From positions 33,493-97,492 of the forward strand of contig NZ_BSEC01000007.1 in NCBI RefSeq assembly GCF_027923385.1: a stretch of 64,000 bases of DNA, read 5' to 3'. This document shows positions 29,507 through 37,853 of this stretch, piece after piece. This DNA is from Methylocystis echinoides. Its GTDB lineage: Bacteria > Pseudomonadota > Alphaproteobacteria > Rhizobiales > Beijerinckiaceae. A model generated the notes under the pieces. The model was given only the letters and a program-made list of their open reading frames with translations, did not search any database and was not told the origin of the DNA. The number at the start of each line of letters is the position of its first letter. The stretch's first letter is position 1. The translations under genes were made by a program, and so were the position numbers.

Positions 29507-29940
29507 TCAACGCAACAGGTTCGGCTCGCTCGCCGTTTCCGCGTCCCGCGTGTCCGAGCAGATTGACTCTTTGATCAGCCGCTCCGTCGTCTGCTCGAAA
29601 TAGATCCAAAGGTCCGTGTGCAGGTCGGAAAATTGCCGCCATACGACGGTGTCGAAAAAGCGCCGCGGCGCTCTCACCATGATCGTTGTGCGGCGTTGCC
29701 GCGGATAGCGGAAGGGACGCACGCCGTAGCGTCGGCACAGAGCGACGAACAAACGCACCGACCATTCGTCCGGGCAGGGTGAACTTCATCTCGACGGGAG
29801 GATCGCTGCGCGCCGCCTCATCGAGCTTTGCCCTCAACCGATCGGCCGCTGCGCCGGCCGCCTCGCGCTCGCTCGCGCTCGTCGAGCCAAAATACAGCGC
29901 TTCGACTTTCTTTAGTCGCTCGCGAAGCTGGTCCTCGATC
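29507..29940 (-). pseudogene. IS66 passenger gene, copy 1 (broken)
   Basis: Opposite in direction to tnpC. The N-terminal half reads IEDQLRERLKKVEALYFGST, and the C-terminal half (VRAPRRFFDTVVWRQFSDLH) is in another frame because of one extra G near 29770. In this copy the start codon is also lost: the tandem junction falls right at it, so the frame runs into copy 2 sequence. A hypothetical cargo protein of some IS66 elements; function unknown. Confidence 0.6.
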
Positions 29941-30023
29941 GTAAGCGGTGCGAGCGGTACACCTCGTAAAATTCTAATCGGCGGGCGATCCTCTTCGCAT
30001 GATTTGGGGGTGAGGAGGATTGG

Positions 30024-30464
30024 ATGGATCATTCCATGCTTGAAGCCATGCATGAAGGCAGAACGTATCAGCGGGTGGAGGTGATCACCGGGAGCCGGCG
30101 TCGGCGCAGTTGGGCGTCGGCAGAGAAGGCCCGGATCGTCGCCGAGAGCCTGGCGCCGAACGCGAACATATCGGATGTCGCTCGACGCAACGGCGTGAGC
30201 CGTGGACTATTGACGGTCTGGCGCCGACAGACCCGGGAGGCGCTAAAGACGCCCGACCATGTATCGCTGTTCGCAGCGGTGCGGTTGAGAGGTGACGAGG
30301 AACGGCGGGGCAACGCCGCCGCGATTGACGAGGAGAACGAGGCGGCCTCAGTCGCGTCCTGCGCGATCGAGATTTCGATGGGGGATGCGACGATCCGTGT
30401 CCCGAAGGGCGCGGACGGCGCGACGGTCGATGCAGTGATTTCGGCGCTGCGTCGCTCGCGATGA
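30024..30464 (+). CDS. tnpA: IS66 TnpA (OrfA), copy 2
   Basis: Identical in translation to the copy at 27093-27533: a 146-residue helix-turn-helix protein, overlapping tnpB by four bases. Confidence 0.9.
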   Translation: MDHSMLEAMHEGRTYQRVEVITGSRRRRSWASAEKARIVAESLAPNANISDVARRNGVSRGLLTVWRRQTREALKTPDHVSLFAAVRLRGDEERRGNAAAIDEENEAASVASCAIEISMGDATIRVPKGADGATVDAVISALRRSR

Positions 30465-30817
30465 TCTCCATCGGCGCGCAGCGACGCGTGTTTGTATCGA
30501 CGCGGCCAGTCGATTTCCGTAAGGGTGTACACGGTCTCGTCGCGCTCGTGGCGGAAGATTTGAAGTGCAATCCTTACTGCGGCGATGTCTATGTGTTCCG
30601 CGCCAAGCGCAAGGATCGTCTGAAGCTCCTCCTCTTCGACGGCTCGGGAACAGTGCTGGCGACCAAGTGGCTGGAGAACAGCGACTTCGCTTGGCCGCCG
30701 GTACAGGACGGCGTGATCGCTCTGACACCGACGCAGTTCGCGATGTTGTTCGATGGCTTGTCGGAATGGGCGCGGATCGTGCCGAAGGCGGTGACGAAGC
30801 CGAATAAAACGGCGTGA
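30461..30817 (+). CDS. tnpB: IS66 TnpB (OrfB), copy 2
   Basis: Identical in translation to the copy at 27530-27886; 118 residues with the IS66 TnpB core (VSTRPVDFRKGVHGL). Confidence 0.92.
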   Translation: MISIGAQRRVFVSTRPVDFRKGVHGLVALVAEDLKCNPYCGDVYVFRAKRKDRLKLLLFDGSGTVLATKWLENSDFAWPPVQDGVIALTPTQFAMLFDGLSEWARIVPKAVTKPNKTA

Positions 30818-30867
30818 CATAGCTGCATTCGCTGGAGCTCCCGCGGGCGCGGTGGTACATTCACATC

Positions 30868-32430
30868 ATGGCGCTTCGCTCCACGCCCCTTCCATCGGAT
30901 CCGGCTCTGCTGACGGAGCTGGCGCTCGCGCTCGAAGCGGAAAACGAGACGCTGCGGACAACGATCGTGACGCTGAAAGCGCTGATTTTTGGCGCGCGCT
31001 CCGAGCGCTTTGCCGGGCTGGGCTCAGAGCAACTCGCGCTCGACCTTTTGGATGATCGCGCCGAGGAGACGCGGAAGACGGCGGCGGGGAACGACGACGT
31101 TCCGCCAGGCGAGCCAGCCAGAAACACACCACGCAAAAAGGCCGAGCGCAACATTGGGAAGCTGCCCGAGCATCTTCCCCGCTGCGAGCGCGTGATCGAG
31201 CCGGCGACGACGCTGTGTCCCTGCTGCAAAGGAAAAATGCATCGCATCGGAGAGGATGTGAGCGAGGCGCTCGACCGCGTTCCGGCCGTGCTGCGTGTCT
31301 TGCGCACGATTCGGCCCAAATATGCGTGCCGGGCTTGTGAAAGCGCAGTCGTGCAGGCGCCAGCGCCGGCGCAATTGATCGAAGGCGGCATGGTCTCGAC
31401 GGCGCTCGTCGCCCATATTGCCGTCGCCAAATACGGCTGGTTGTCGACCCTCTACCGTCAGACCGCCATCCTTGCCGGCCAGGGCGCCGTCGTCGATCGG
31501 CAGACGCTGGCGCGCTGGATGAAGCGGACGGCCTGGATGCTGAAGGGGCTCTATGATCTGCAATTGGCGGTGATGCATCGCTGTCCGCGGCTCTTCTGCG
31601 ACGAGACGCCGATGCCTGTGCTGGCGCCCGGGCATGTGAAGCTCCGACAGTTCTGGGCGCATGCGACCGACGACCGCCCGTGGGCGGGACCTGCTCCGCC
31701 TGCCGTCGCCTATGTGTTCGCTGGAGGCCGCAGCAAGAAGGAGATCGCATCGCAGCTTTCCGGCTTTACAGGGATCTTGCAGGTTGACGGCTACGCCGCC
31801 TACAAGGCTCTGGTTAAAGACGAGCGCGCCGAGAGCCGCATCACGCTCGCCTTCTGCCTCACTCACGCACGTCGCAAGTTCGTCGCGGTGTTCAAGACGA
31901 CGAACTCGCCATTCGCCAAAGAGGTCATCGAGACGATCGCAATGGTCTATGCGATCGAGAAGCGCATTCGCGGCAAAAGCGCCGACGAGCGGCACGCTAT
32001 CCGGCACGTGGAGACAAAGCCGATCATGGAGGCGCTACACGCCCGCTTGGTCGTCGTGCGCGATGGACTGTCGCAAATCTCGCCGCTGACCAAGGCGATC
32101 AACTACACGCTCGCTCATTGGAGCGGACTGACGCGCTTTCTCGGTGACGGCCGCATCGAGCCGGACACCAACATCGTTGAGCGCCCTATTCGCTCGATCG
32201 CCATCGGCAAACGCAACTCACTTTTCGCCGGCGACAATGGCGGCGCAGAAACATGGGCGATCCTCTCTTCGCTGATTCAGACGGCGAAGCTCAATGGCGT
32301 CGATCCGGAGACGTGGCTCGCAGATGTGCTGGAGCGCATGGTCTCCGGCGCGACGACCAACAACCAACTCGCCGAGCTTCTGGCGTGGAACTGGAAAGCT
32401 GCGCGTGAACAAGGCAAATCGGCGGCTTGA
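30868..32430 (+). CDS. tnpC: IS66 transposase TnpC, copy 2
   Basis: Identical in translation to the copy at 27937-29499; 520 residues with an intact zinc finger and DDE catalytic region. With both terminal repeats present, this copy could be active. Confidence 0.93.
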   Translation: MALRSTPLPSDPALLTELALALEAENETLRTTIVTLKALIFGARSERFAGLGSEQLALDLLDDRAEETRKTAAGNDDVPPGEPARNTPRKKAERNIGKLPEHLPRCERVIEPATTLCPCCKGKMHRIGEDVSEALDRVPAVLRVLRTIRPKYACRACESAVVQAPAPAQLIEGGMVSTALVAHIAVAKYGWLSTLYRQTAILAGQGAVVDRQTLARWMKRTAWMLKGLYDLQLAVMHRCPRLFCDETPMPVLAPGHVKLRQFWAHATDDRPWAGPAPPAVAYVFAGGRSKKEIASQLSGFTGILQVDGYAAYKALVKDERAESRITLAFCLTHARRKFVAVFKTTNSPFAKEVIETIAMVYAIEKRIRGKSADERHAIRHVETKPIMEALHARLVVVRDGLSQISPLTKAINYTLAHWSGLTRFLGDGRIEPDTNIVERPIRSIAIGKRNSLFAGDNGGAETWAILSSLIQTAKLNGVDPETWLADVLERMVSGATTNNQLAELLAWNWKAAREQGKSAA

Positions 32431-32437
32431 TCCGCCG

Positions 32438-32876
32438 TCAACGCAACAGGTTCGGCTCGCTCGCCGTTTCCGCGTCCCGCGTGTCCGAGCAGATTGACTC
32501 TTTGATCAGCCGCTCCGTCGTCTGCTCGAAATAGATCCAAAGGTCCGTGTGCAGGTCGGAAAATTGCCGCCATACGACGGTGTCGAAAAAGCGCCGCGGC
32601 GCTCTCACCATGATCGTTGTGCGGCGTTGCCGCGGATAGCGGAAGGGACGCACGCCGTAGCGTCGGCACAGAGCGACGAACAAACGCACCGACCATTCGT
32701 CCGGGCAGGGTGAACTTCATCTCGACGGGAGGATCGCTGCGCGCCGCCTCATCGAGCTTTGCCCTCAACCGATCGGCCGCTGCGCCGGCCGCCTCGCGCT
32801 CGCTCGCGCTCGTCGAGCCAAAATACAGCGCTTCGACTTTCTTTAGTCGCTCGCGAAGCTGGTCCTCGATCATCAT
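32438..32876 (-). pseudogene. IS66 passenger gene, copy 2 (frameshifted)
   Basis: Starts MMIEDQLRERLKK with an intact ATG pair. After MKFTLP an extra G (near 32700) shifts the frame; the original continuation (DEWSVRLFVALCRRYGVRPF then VRAPRRFF) ends at 32438. The same frameshift is in copy 1, so it predates the duplication. Programmed frameshifting is possible but no slippery run is evident. Confidence 0.6.
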
Positions 32877-33015
32877 CGGCGGCGCTCCTCATGAGGCACA
32901 ACGCCACTCCTCTCATCCCAGGTCAACTGTACAGGTAACGCCATCCACAACCGATCGACGTGTCCCAGTCGCACCGCTTACTATTGACTCACGTAAAGAT
33001 GCTCCTGAATCCAGC

Positions 33016-33585
33016 GTAAGCGGTGTTCTAGCCTCACCTTCAATTCGTGCGCCATAGCTGCGAGTCTGATCTCCTGAGGGAGATAACGCTCGTGTCCAGA
33101 CTTGATTATACGCTTGATCCGAAGGACGAGACTGTCCAGCGCATTGAAGTGATCACGGGCGGGGGGAGCGCCGGCGCCGATGGTCGGATGATGAGAAGGC
33201 GGAGGCCGTCGAGGAATCTCTGCGGCCTGGCGTGGTCATTTCCCAGGTTGCGCGTCGCCGGGGGGTGACCCCGCAGCAATTGTTCACCTGGCGGCGCGAG
33301 GCGCGTCAAAAAGCGGCGGCTTCTGATGGGGTTCCCTTTACGCCAGCGGGCGTCGCGGCGGCTTACGAAGGCCGCTCTGCCGCTGTGCGCGCCGATGCCG
33401 CGCGCCGGCGCCGACATTGCAGCTTGCTCGCAATACGTCTTCAAAGTCTTGAAAAAAACGGTGTCGTCATCCGTGGACGAGCGCGATATCGGGCGATATC
33501 ACGTGGAACACCGTCAGCCGACAGCCATGCGTCGCGAAGGCCGGGCATGAGCGAGCCACGATCCGTCTGGCCCGACGCCGCCTGT
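33016..33585 (+). mobile_element. Second, different IS66-family remnant (OrfA region)
   Basis: Starts with GTAAGCGGTGTTC, an IS66 left-end sequence, 34 bases after the complete element. A frameshifted OrfA follows from a GTG at 33092: RLDYTLDPKDETVQRIEVIT, then in the next frame VVISQVARRRGVTPQQLFTW. The frame breaks near 33170, and the rest of the element is gone. Confidence 0.7.
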
Positions 33586-33586
33586 T

Positions 33587-33865
33587 TCATTGGCGATCAA
33601 CGCCACTGAGGCCTCCATGCCGAACTGTCGCAAGAGCTTCTGGTAAGCGTGCGCCTTCTTCGGCGTAGCGCTGCTGCCAGCGCCACACAGCTGGTCGGCT
33701 AACGCCGGCGCGCCGGGCAACTTCCAGCACGGGGAGCCGCTCGGCCGAATGGAGAATGATATTCGCCCGCTGGATATGTTTGAGCGGGCGAGAGCGGTCG
33801 GAGGCAATCGCTCCCAACCGCTTGCGGTCTTTATCGCCGAGAAGGATGCTGACTGTCTGGGCCAT
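33587..33865 (-). mobile_element. IS630-family transposase N-terminal remnant
   Basis: The 92-codon frame starts MAQTVSILLGDKDRKRLGAI and includes the helix-turn-helix VARRAGVSRPAVWRWQQRYAEEG typical of IS630 transposases. The expected continuation is lost after about residue 72, and the catalytic domain is missing. Confidence 0.65.
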
Positions 33866-33936
33866 GAACCCAGACTCGCACGCCGCGCCCAGATTGTGAA
33901 TCTTGTGCCAGCGTCACTGCACTACGCTACATTCGC

Positions 33937-34094
33937 GTCATTTGCGCCGTAGACAATATCGACGAGACGCTTGAAAGGCTCCGCGGGCGAGGCGCTCGTT
34001 GGGGAAGTAGTCCCGTATAAAGACGCGTATCGGCTCTGCTACATCCCCGGGCCTGAAGGGCTTCTTATTGGACTCGCCCAAGAACTCAGCTGAG
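33937..34094 (+). pseudogene. VOC (glyoxalase/bleomycin-resistance) family fragment
   Basis: VDNIDETLERLRGRGA is followed, after a one-base frameshift near 34005, by EVVPYKDAYRLCYIPGPEGL and LIGLAQELS then a stop. This is the last third of a VOC-fold protein, including the C-terminal metal-ligand-type Glu. The upstream part has been replaced by the IS630 remnant. The 260 bases to 34355 contain no gene I can support. Confidence 0.7.
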
Positions 34095-34355
34095 CTCAAT
34101 GGAAGACGGACCGCGTGCGGCTTTACTTGCTTCAGGCCGCCGCGAAAGCCCACCCTGTCACGACTCGAAACTTTCCACCCTCGTTCTGCGAGCCGTTCCC
34201 TAGGCGCAACGTCGCCGTCGACCGGCTGGCCGTGTTTTTTCGAGAACACCGAACGATCCCAGACGGGATCGGATCCCGGGCCGAACTCAGCGAAACAGCA
34301 GGTCTAAATCCAACACATCCGAAAGTCCCGCACCATCGTTCGGGAAGGGCGTAGA

Positions 34356-35414
34356 CTAATTTGCACGGCCGCGATTTCGGCGGTAGGCAGCAGGCGTCAT
34401 ACCGGAGTATCGATAAAACGCGCGACGAAAGCTCGCCACGTCCGAGTACCCCGAATTCGCAGCCAGTTGCTTCACAGGAAAGTTAGTTGTTTCGAGTAAC
34501 ATGCGAGCGGTTTCAAAACGTACACGGTCGATAAATTGCTTGGGCGTCTCGCCGGTGGCTTCTTTCAATCGCCGATTCAGTGTCCGATCCGAGGTACCCA
34601 GCGTGCGGGCAAGATCTTGCGCTGTCACAGATTCATCGCCCGCCACCCTGACCGCATGTTCTGCCTCAAGCAAAAAAGAATTAGCTGCCGATAAATGACT
34701 AAGCGGAACATACACCGTGCGCGTTGAGGGCGCGGTGTCTACGACGGCAAAATCAGCAGCTAGCTTCGCTGCATCGTCCCCACAAAGCGAGCGAATAATA
34801 TGCAAACACAAGTCAATCCACGACAGCGGACCACCAGAGGTTACGATACCTTGATCCTCGATGAGCGGAGCACTCCATATCGGATCTGCTCTTGGATATC
34901 TTGCTTTCAACTCGTCGTGACGCCACCATGTGGTCGTGCAGCGACGTCCATCGAGCAAGCCCGCTTCGCCAAGAATGAACACACCGCTGCACGATGCACA
35001 CACCAACGCACCCATGGCGCGTTGGCGGCGAATCCACGCTGCCAAAGTGGCAATCTCTCGAGTCGAAAGGTAATCAGCATTATCATCGCAAAGGTAGCCG
35101 GGCACCAATATCGCCGTTAAACCAGTAAGCGTTGCTATGTCGGTTTCGACATTAAAGAGTCGCCCGCTGCTATCCTCAAACGGTTTGCCATTAAAACTTG
35201 CGGTCAAAATCTTGAAAGGCTGATACCTCCCCTCCTTGCTTATAATTTGTGAGCCGAGCTTCAACATGTCCACGGACCCAACGAATCCTGCTCCTAAACA
35301 GCCATTGAAACCGAGGACGACGATTTCCATAGCGGGCCCGTGGGAAGTCGAAGGACTTTCGCTGCTCGACACAAGCGCTACATCTGCATCCGACGCAGTC
35401 TTGATACGCCTCAC
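34356..35414 (-). CDS. GlxA-family AraC-type regulator, second copy
   Basis: A 352-residue paralogue of the regulator at 24967, sharing the CASCSGVFILGEAGLLDGRR elbow, the GGPLSWIDLCL block and the C-terminal AraC domain (ANSGYSDVASFRRAFYRYSG). The GTG at 35414 overlaps the TGA of the upstream monooxygenase-domain gene by four bases (GTGA), indicating coupled translation. A start at the internal Met29, which aligns with the N-terminus of the paralogue, is possible but has no ribosome site. The target is probably its own operon. Confidence 0.85.
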   Translation of the reverse strand: MRRIKTASDADVALVSSSESPSTSHGPAMEIVVLGFNGCLGAGFVGSVDMLKLGSQIISKEGRYQPFKILTASFNGKPFEDSSGRLFNVETDIATLTGLTAILVPGYLCDDNADYLSTREIATLAAWIRRQRAMGALVCASCSGVFILGEAGLLDGRRCTTTWWRHDELKARYPRADPIWSAPLIEDQGIVTSGGPLSWIDLCLHIIRSLCGDDAAKLAADFAVVDTAPSTRTVYVPLSHLSAANSFLLEAEHAVRVAGDESVTAQDLARTLGTSDRTLNRRLKEATGETPKQFIDRVRFETARMLLETTNFPVKQLAANSGYSDVASFRRAFYRYSGMTPAAYRRNRGRAN

Positions 35415-36019
35415 CGCAGATTCGGAAGCTTTTCCGCCAATACTTCGAGCTTTTCAATCGACGGAGCCTTTGCTAAGAGATCCGGCGCACACGCCATTAG
35501 AGCTTTGGCCACTTCTCCCGACAGATGAGCTTCCCGCCCGATCTCGTCCGGGAAGGTGTCAAAAATTCCGAATTTCGACGGACCTACTTGAATCGCGAAC
35601 CAGCTGGCCGTCGCCGGTTCAGCCTCGACGAGAGGTAGCGCATTTTTTAAAAACGCTGCCAACTGCTGTTCTTTTCCAGACTTGGCTTCAAGAGCAACAA
35701 ACAGTCCAAGCTTAGCCATTGTTTCGGTCTCCTGTGTCGGGTTCGGTTGAACTCCATTTGCGGAGTATTCTGCTCTCGTTACGAAGCACGCTCTATAAGC
35801 GCCTATAAATTCACGAACGGAAAAGGCTGTAAGAACACCCGCTGTCGCCAGGGAACCACCCAGCAGGAAGCTATTTCCGCCGACGCCAGCGCTTTCATCC
35901 GCCACAGCGGCGCTTGCAACGTAAAATGCTGTCGCCCAGATCGCTACGATCCAGATTGCGACCGCTACCGCGTAAACGACATTTGTGTTGAGCGATTCGC
36001 GCTTCGCACCCTGGTTCAT
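35411..36019 (-). CDS. Antibiotic-biosynthesis-monooxygenase-type protein with membrane extension
   Basis: The last 102 residues (from MAKLGLFVALEAKSGKEQQL) form an ABM/quinol monooxygenase-like ferredoxin fold. The first 100 residues contain two hydrophobic helices (about 15-40 and 50-75) with no stop before the ABM part. A strong internal ribosome site (CAGGAGACCGAAACA then ATG at 35719) suggests that the ABM domain is, or was, a separate gene; the upstream start at 36019 has a weak ribosome site. It may yield both a membrane-anchored and a soluble form, or be a read-through fusion. The substrate is unknown. Translationally coupled to the AraC gene. Confidence 0.65.
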   Translation of the reverse strand: MNQGAKRESLNTNVVYAVAVAIWIVAIWATAFYVASAAVADESAGVGGNSFLLGGSLATAGVLTAFSVREFIGAYRACFVTRAEYSANGVQPNPTQETETMAKLGLFVALEAKSGKEQQLAAFLKNALPLVEAEPATASWFAIQVGPSKFGIFDTFPDEIGREAHLSGEVAKALMACAPDLLAKAPSIEKLEVLAEKLPNLR

Positions 36020-36143
36020 GATGGATTGTTCTCGCTCGTCATGCTCGGGGAGGACATTGATTACACAGACTTAACAAAGGTCCGGCCGGCCACAGGTGGG
36101 CAAGTTTGCCAAAAATGGCTCCAAGCGCGCCATCCAAACCTTT

Positions 36144-36428
36144 AATGCGTATTCAGGGCCACGAACTCGACGCCGGGGTAGGTGGCGCAGGCATGATCGA
36201 TTGACTTCTGGTCCACATCGAGGCCAACGACCTGTCCCCAACATGCTAATGAAACCAAGCCGCTGCGCCACGACCGCATTCGAAGTCAAGCACGCGCCGG
36301 ATACCTGACCTTCCTATGCCAGCAGCGACGAATTGTATCGCTTCTTCCTCTCCTGGATGGGCGAAATCCTTTCGCCGAGCGTTCGCCGGGATAGCTTTTC
36401 CTTCAGGAGAAGTCATTTGGAAGTCCAT
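36144..36428 (-). pseudogene. SAM-dependent methyltransferase fragment
   Basis: Reads EEEAIQFVAAGIGRSGIRRV then LDFECGRGAAAWFH (motif I with Gly changed to Glu), and after a frameshift VVGLDVDQKSIDHACATYPG, the acidic motif following it. The C-terminal domain is missing. Confidence 0.6.
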
Positions 36429-36806
36429 GAGCGTTACCTATGAGATGCATGCTACGATTTATCGGGTCCCCAAACCTATCTGCACATGTGCGCTCTATTT
36501 CCTGCTGAATAGGGCCCCGGAGCGTGTAGCTCCGATGAGCGACATAAAGTGCCAGAACGCCTCGAAACGCACCTCGCGCTGCATCGATTTATGGGCGCGC
36601 TGTTTCCGTCGCCCTCCGCTTTGTGGGGAAAAGCACCTTGTAATCGGGCAACGACTGATGCTCAGCCACGCTAAGGCCTTTCACGTCCTGATCACCATCG
36701 CCCACCCTGCATCTTCCGTTGTCGCTCCGCCTCGCGCGCTGATGCTTAGCTTTGGAAACGCGCCCTCGGTCGGGATAGCGCCGCCGGGCGGCGATCATGG
36801 TCTCGC
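36429..36806. other. Unassigned stretch in the remnant zone
   Basis: No gene I can support; the open frames lack ribosome sites and known motifs. It lies between two pseudogenes. Confidence 0.3.
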
Positions 36807-37082
36807 TCACGTAACCTTTCGGTCGACCATCTGGAACGCGCGCGCCGGCGTGCATCGCCGAACAGGCGCTTGCCACGCCCAAGGGTCACCGGAAAGGTCA
36901 TTAGCGTCAGCCGGTCGATCAGTCTGGCGGCGAGCAGGGCCGGATAGATTGTGCTCGACCCCTGGATGATGAGGTCAGGGCCATGGCTCTGTTTGAGCGC
37001 CGCGACGTCGCCGATACCGCCGAGACGATGGCTGCTTTCCCAATCCAGCGACTGGTTGCCTCGCGACGGGGGAACGAGCCTT
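36807..37082 (-). pseudogene. Dihydrofolate reductase-family (RibD C-terminal) fragment
   Basis: Contains SLDWESSHRLGG then GPDLIIQGSSTIYPALLAAR and LIDRLTLMTFPVTLGRGKRL, the typical C-terminal half of small RibD/DHFR-like reductases. The frame shifts near 36840, then reads FQMVDRKVT and stops at 36807. The N-terminal half is missing. Confidence 0.65.
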
Positions 37083-37205
37083 GGAAGCAAAGCGATCGGC
37101 TCTGGTTCAGGCAAACCAAGGCGCTCTAACTCAGCCAGGCAGGGATCGCGCGGGTCACCGCTAGAGCGCCGCCTCATCTAACCCGTTTCCCTCCTCTTTC
37201 CAGTC

Positions 37206-37853
37206 CTACTCATCGTCGAGCCCGAAAGCATCGTCGAGCGCAGCCTCAATGTCGTCATCGGGTTCTCCTCGCGCCGCGGGGGAACTTCCAAGTGTTTCAA
37301 GGTCGGGGAGATCGCGCAGACTCCCGAGCGCGAAGACTTCGAGGAAGCGGGCGGTCGTGACCCAGGCGATAGGCGTGCCGGGCTGAGGGGCGCGGGGGCC
37401 AGGGGCGATGACCCCGAGGCTCTTCAAGCGGCCGAGAATGTCGCGGCTGATGTCGTGGCCGAGGAGGCGCGAGAGTTCGGCGCGGGTGACCGGCTGCTGA
37501 TAGGCGATGGCCGAGAGCGCCAGCATTTCGAGCCGGGTGAAGGACGGCGGCCCCGCATCCTTTGTCCCGGCGAGCGCGCGCAATGTCTCGGCGTGACGCG
37601 GGCGCGTGCGAAACTGATATCCCCCCGCGACGAAAACGATCTCGTAAGGCCGCGCTTTGAGTTCGTCGTTGATGTCGGCGATGAGCGCGTCGAGCCGGCA
37701 GGCGTCGCCGACAAGGCGGGCGAGCTTCTCGCGCGCGACCGGCGTGGCCGAGACGAAGATCGCCGCCTCGGCGCGTCCCATCCATTCGCGCCAGCGCATC
37801 CCCTCTGGCAAGTCCGCAAGGTCTCGATCGAGGCGGGAACTGGCGCGGCTCAC
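37206..37853 (-). CDS. scpB: Segregation and condensation protein ScpB
   Basis: A 215-residue protein with two winged helices; recognisable segments are AIFVSATPVAREKLARLVG and LSAIAYQQPVTRAELSRLLG. ScpB binds the ScpA kleisin in the SMC complex, but plasmid copies usually occur without scpA and smc, as here, and their role is unclear. The GTG start overlaps the stop of the DUF1403 gene by four bases. Confidence 0.85.
   Translation of the reverse strand: MSRASSRLDRDLADLPEGMRWREWMGRAEAAIFVSATPVAREKLARLVGDACRLDALIADINDELKARPYEIVFVAGGYQFRTRPRHAETLRALAGTKDAGPPSFTRLEMLALSAIAYQQPVTRAELSRLLGHDISRDILGRLKSLGVIAPGPRAPQPGTPIAWVTTARFLEVFALGSLRDLPDLETLGSSPAARGEPDDDIEAALDDAFGLDDE

Larger units (their letters stand above)
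27010..29940 (+). mobile_element. IS66-family element, copy 1 (lacks right end)
   Basis: Begins with the terminal sequence GTAAGCGGTGCGA, preceded by the target TATTGACT (27002-27009). It runs 2931 bases and stops at ...CTCGATC, where copy 2 starts with its own GTAAGCGGTG. About 110 bases of the right end, including the terminal repeat, are missing. Translations of its genes are identical to those of copy 2. Confidence 0.9.
29941..32981 (+). mobile_element. IS66-family element, copy 2 (complete)
   Basis: A 3041-base element with terminal inverted repeats GTAAGCGGTGCGA and TCGCACCGCTTAC. The sequence TATTGACT follows its right end (32982-32989) and precedes the left end of copy 1 (27002-27009). 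The 8-bp duplication therefore brackets both copies together, not each one. Confidence 0.93.
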
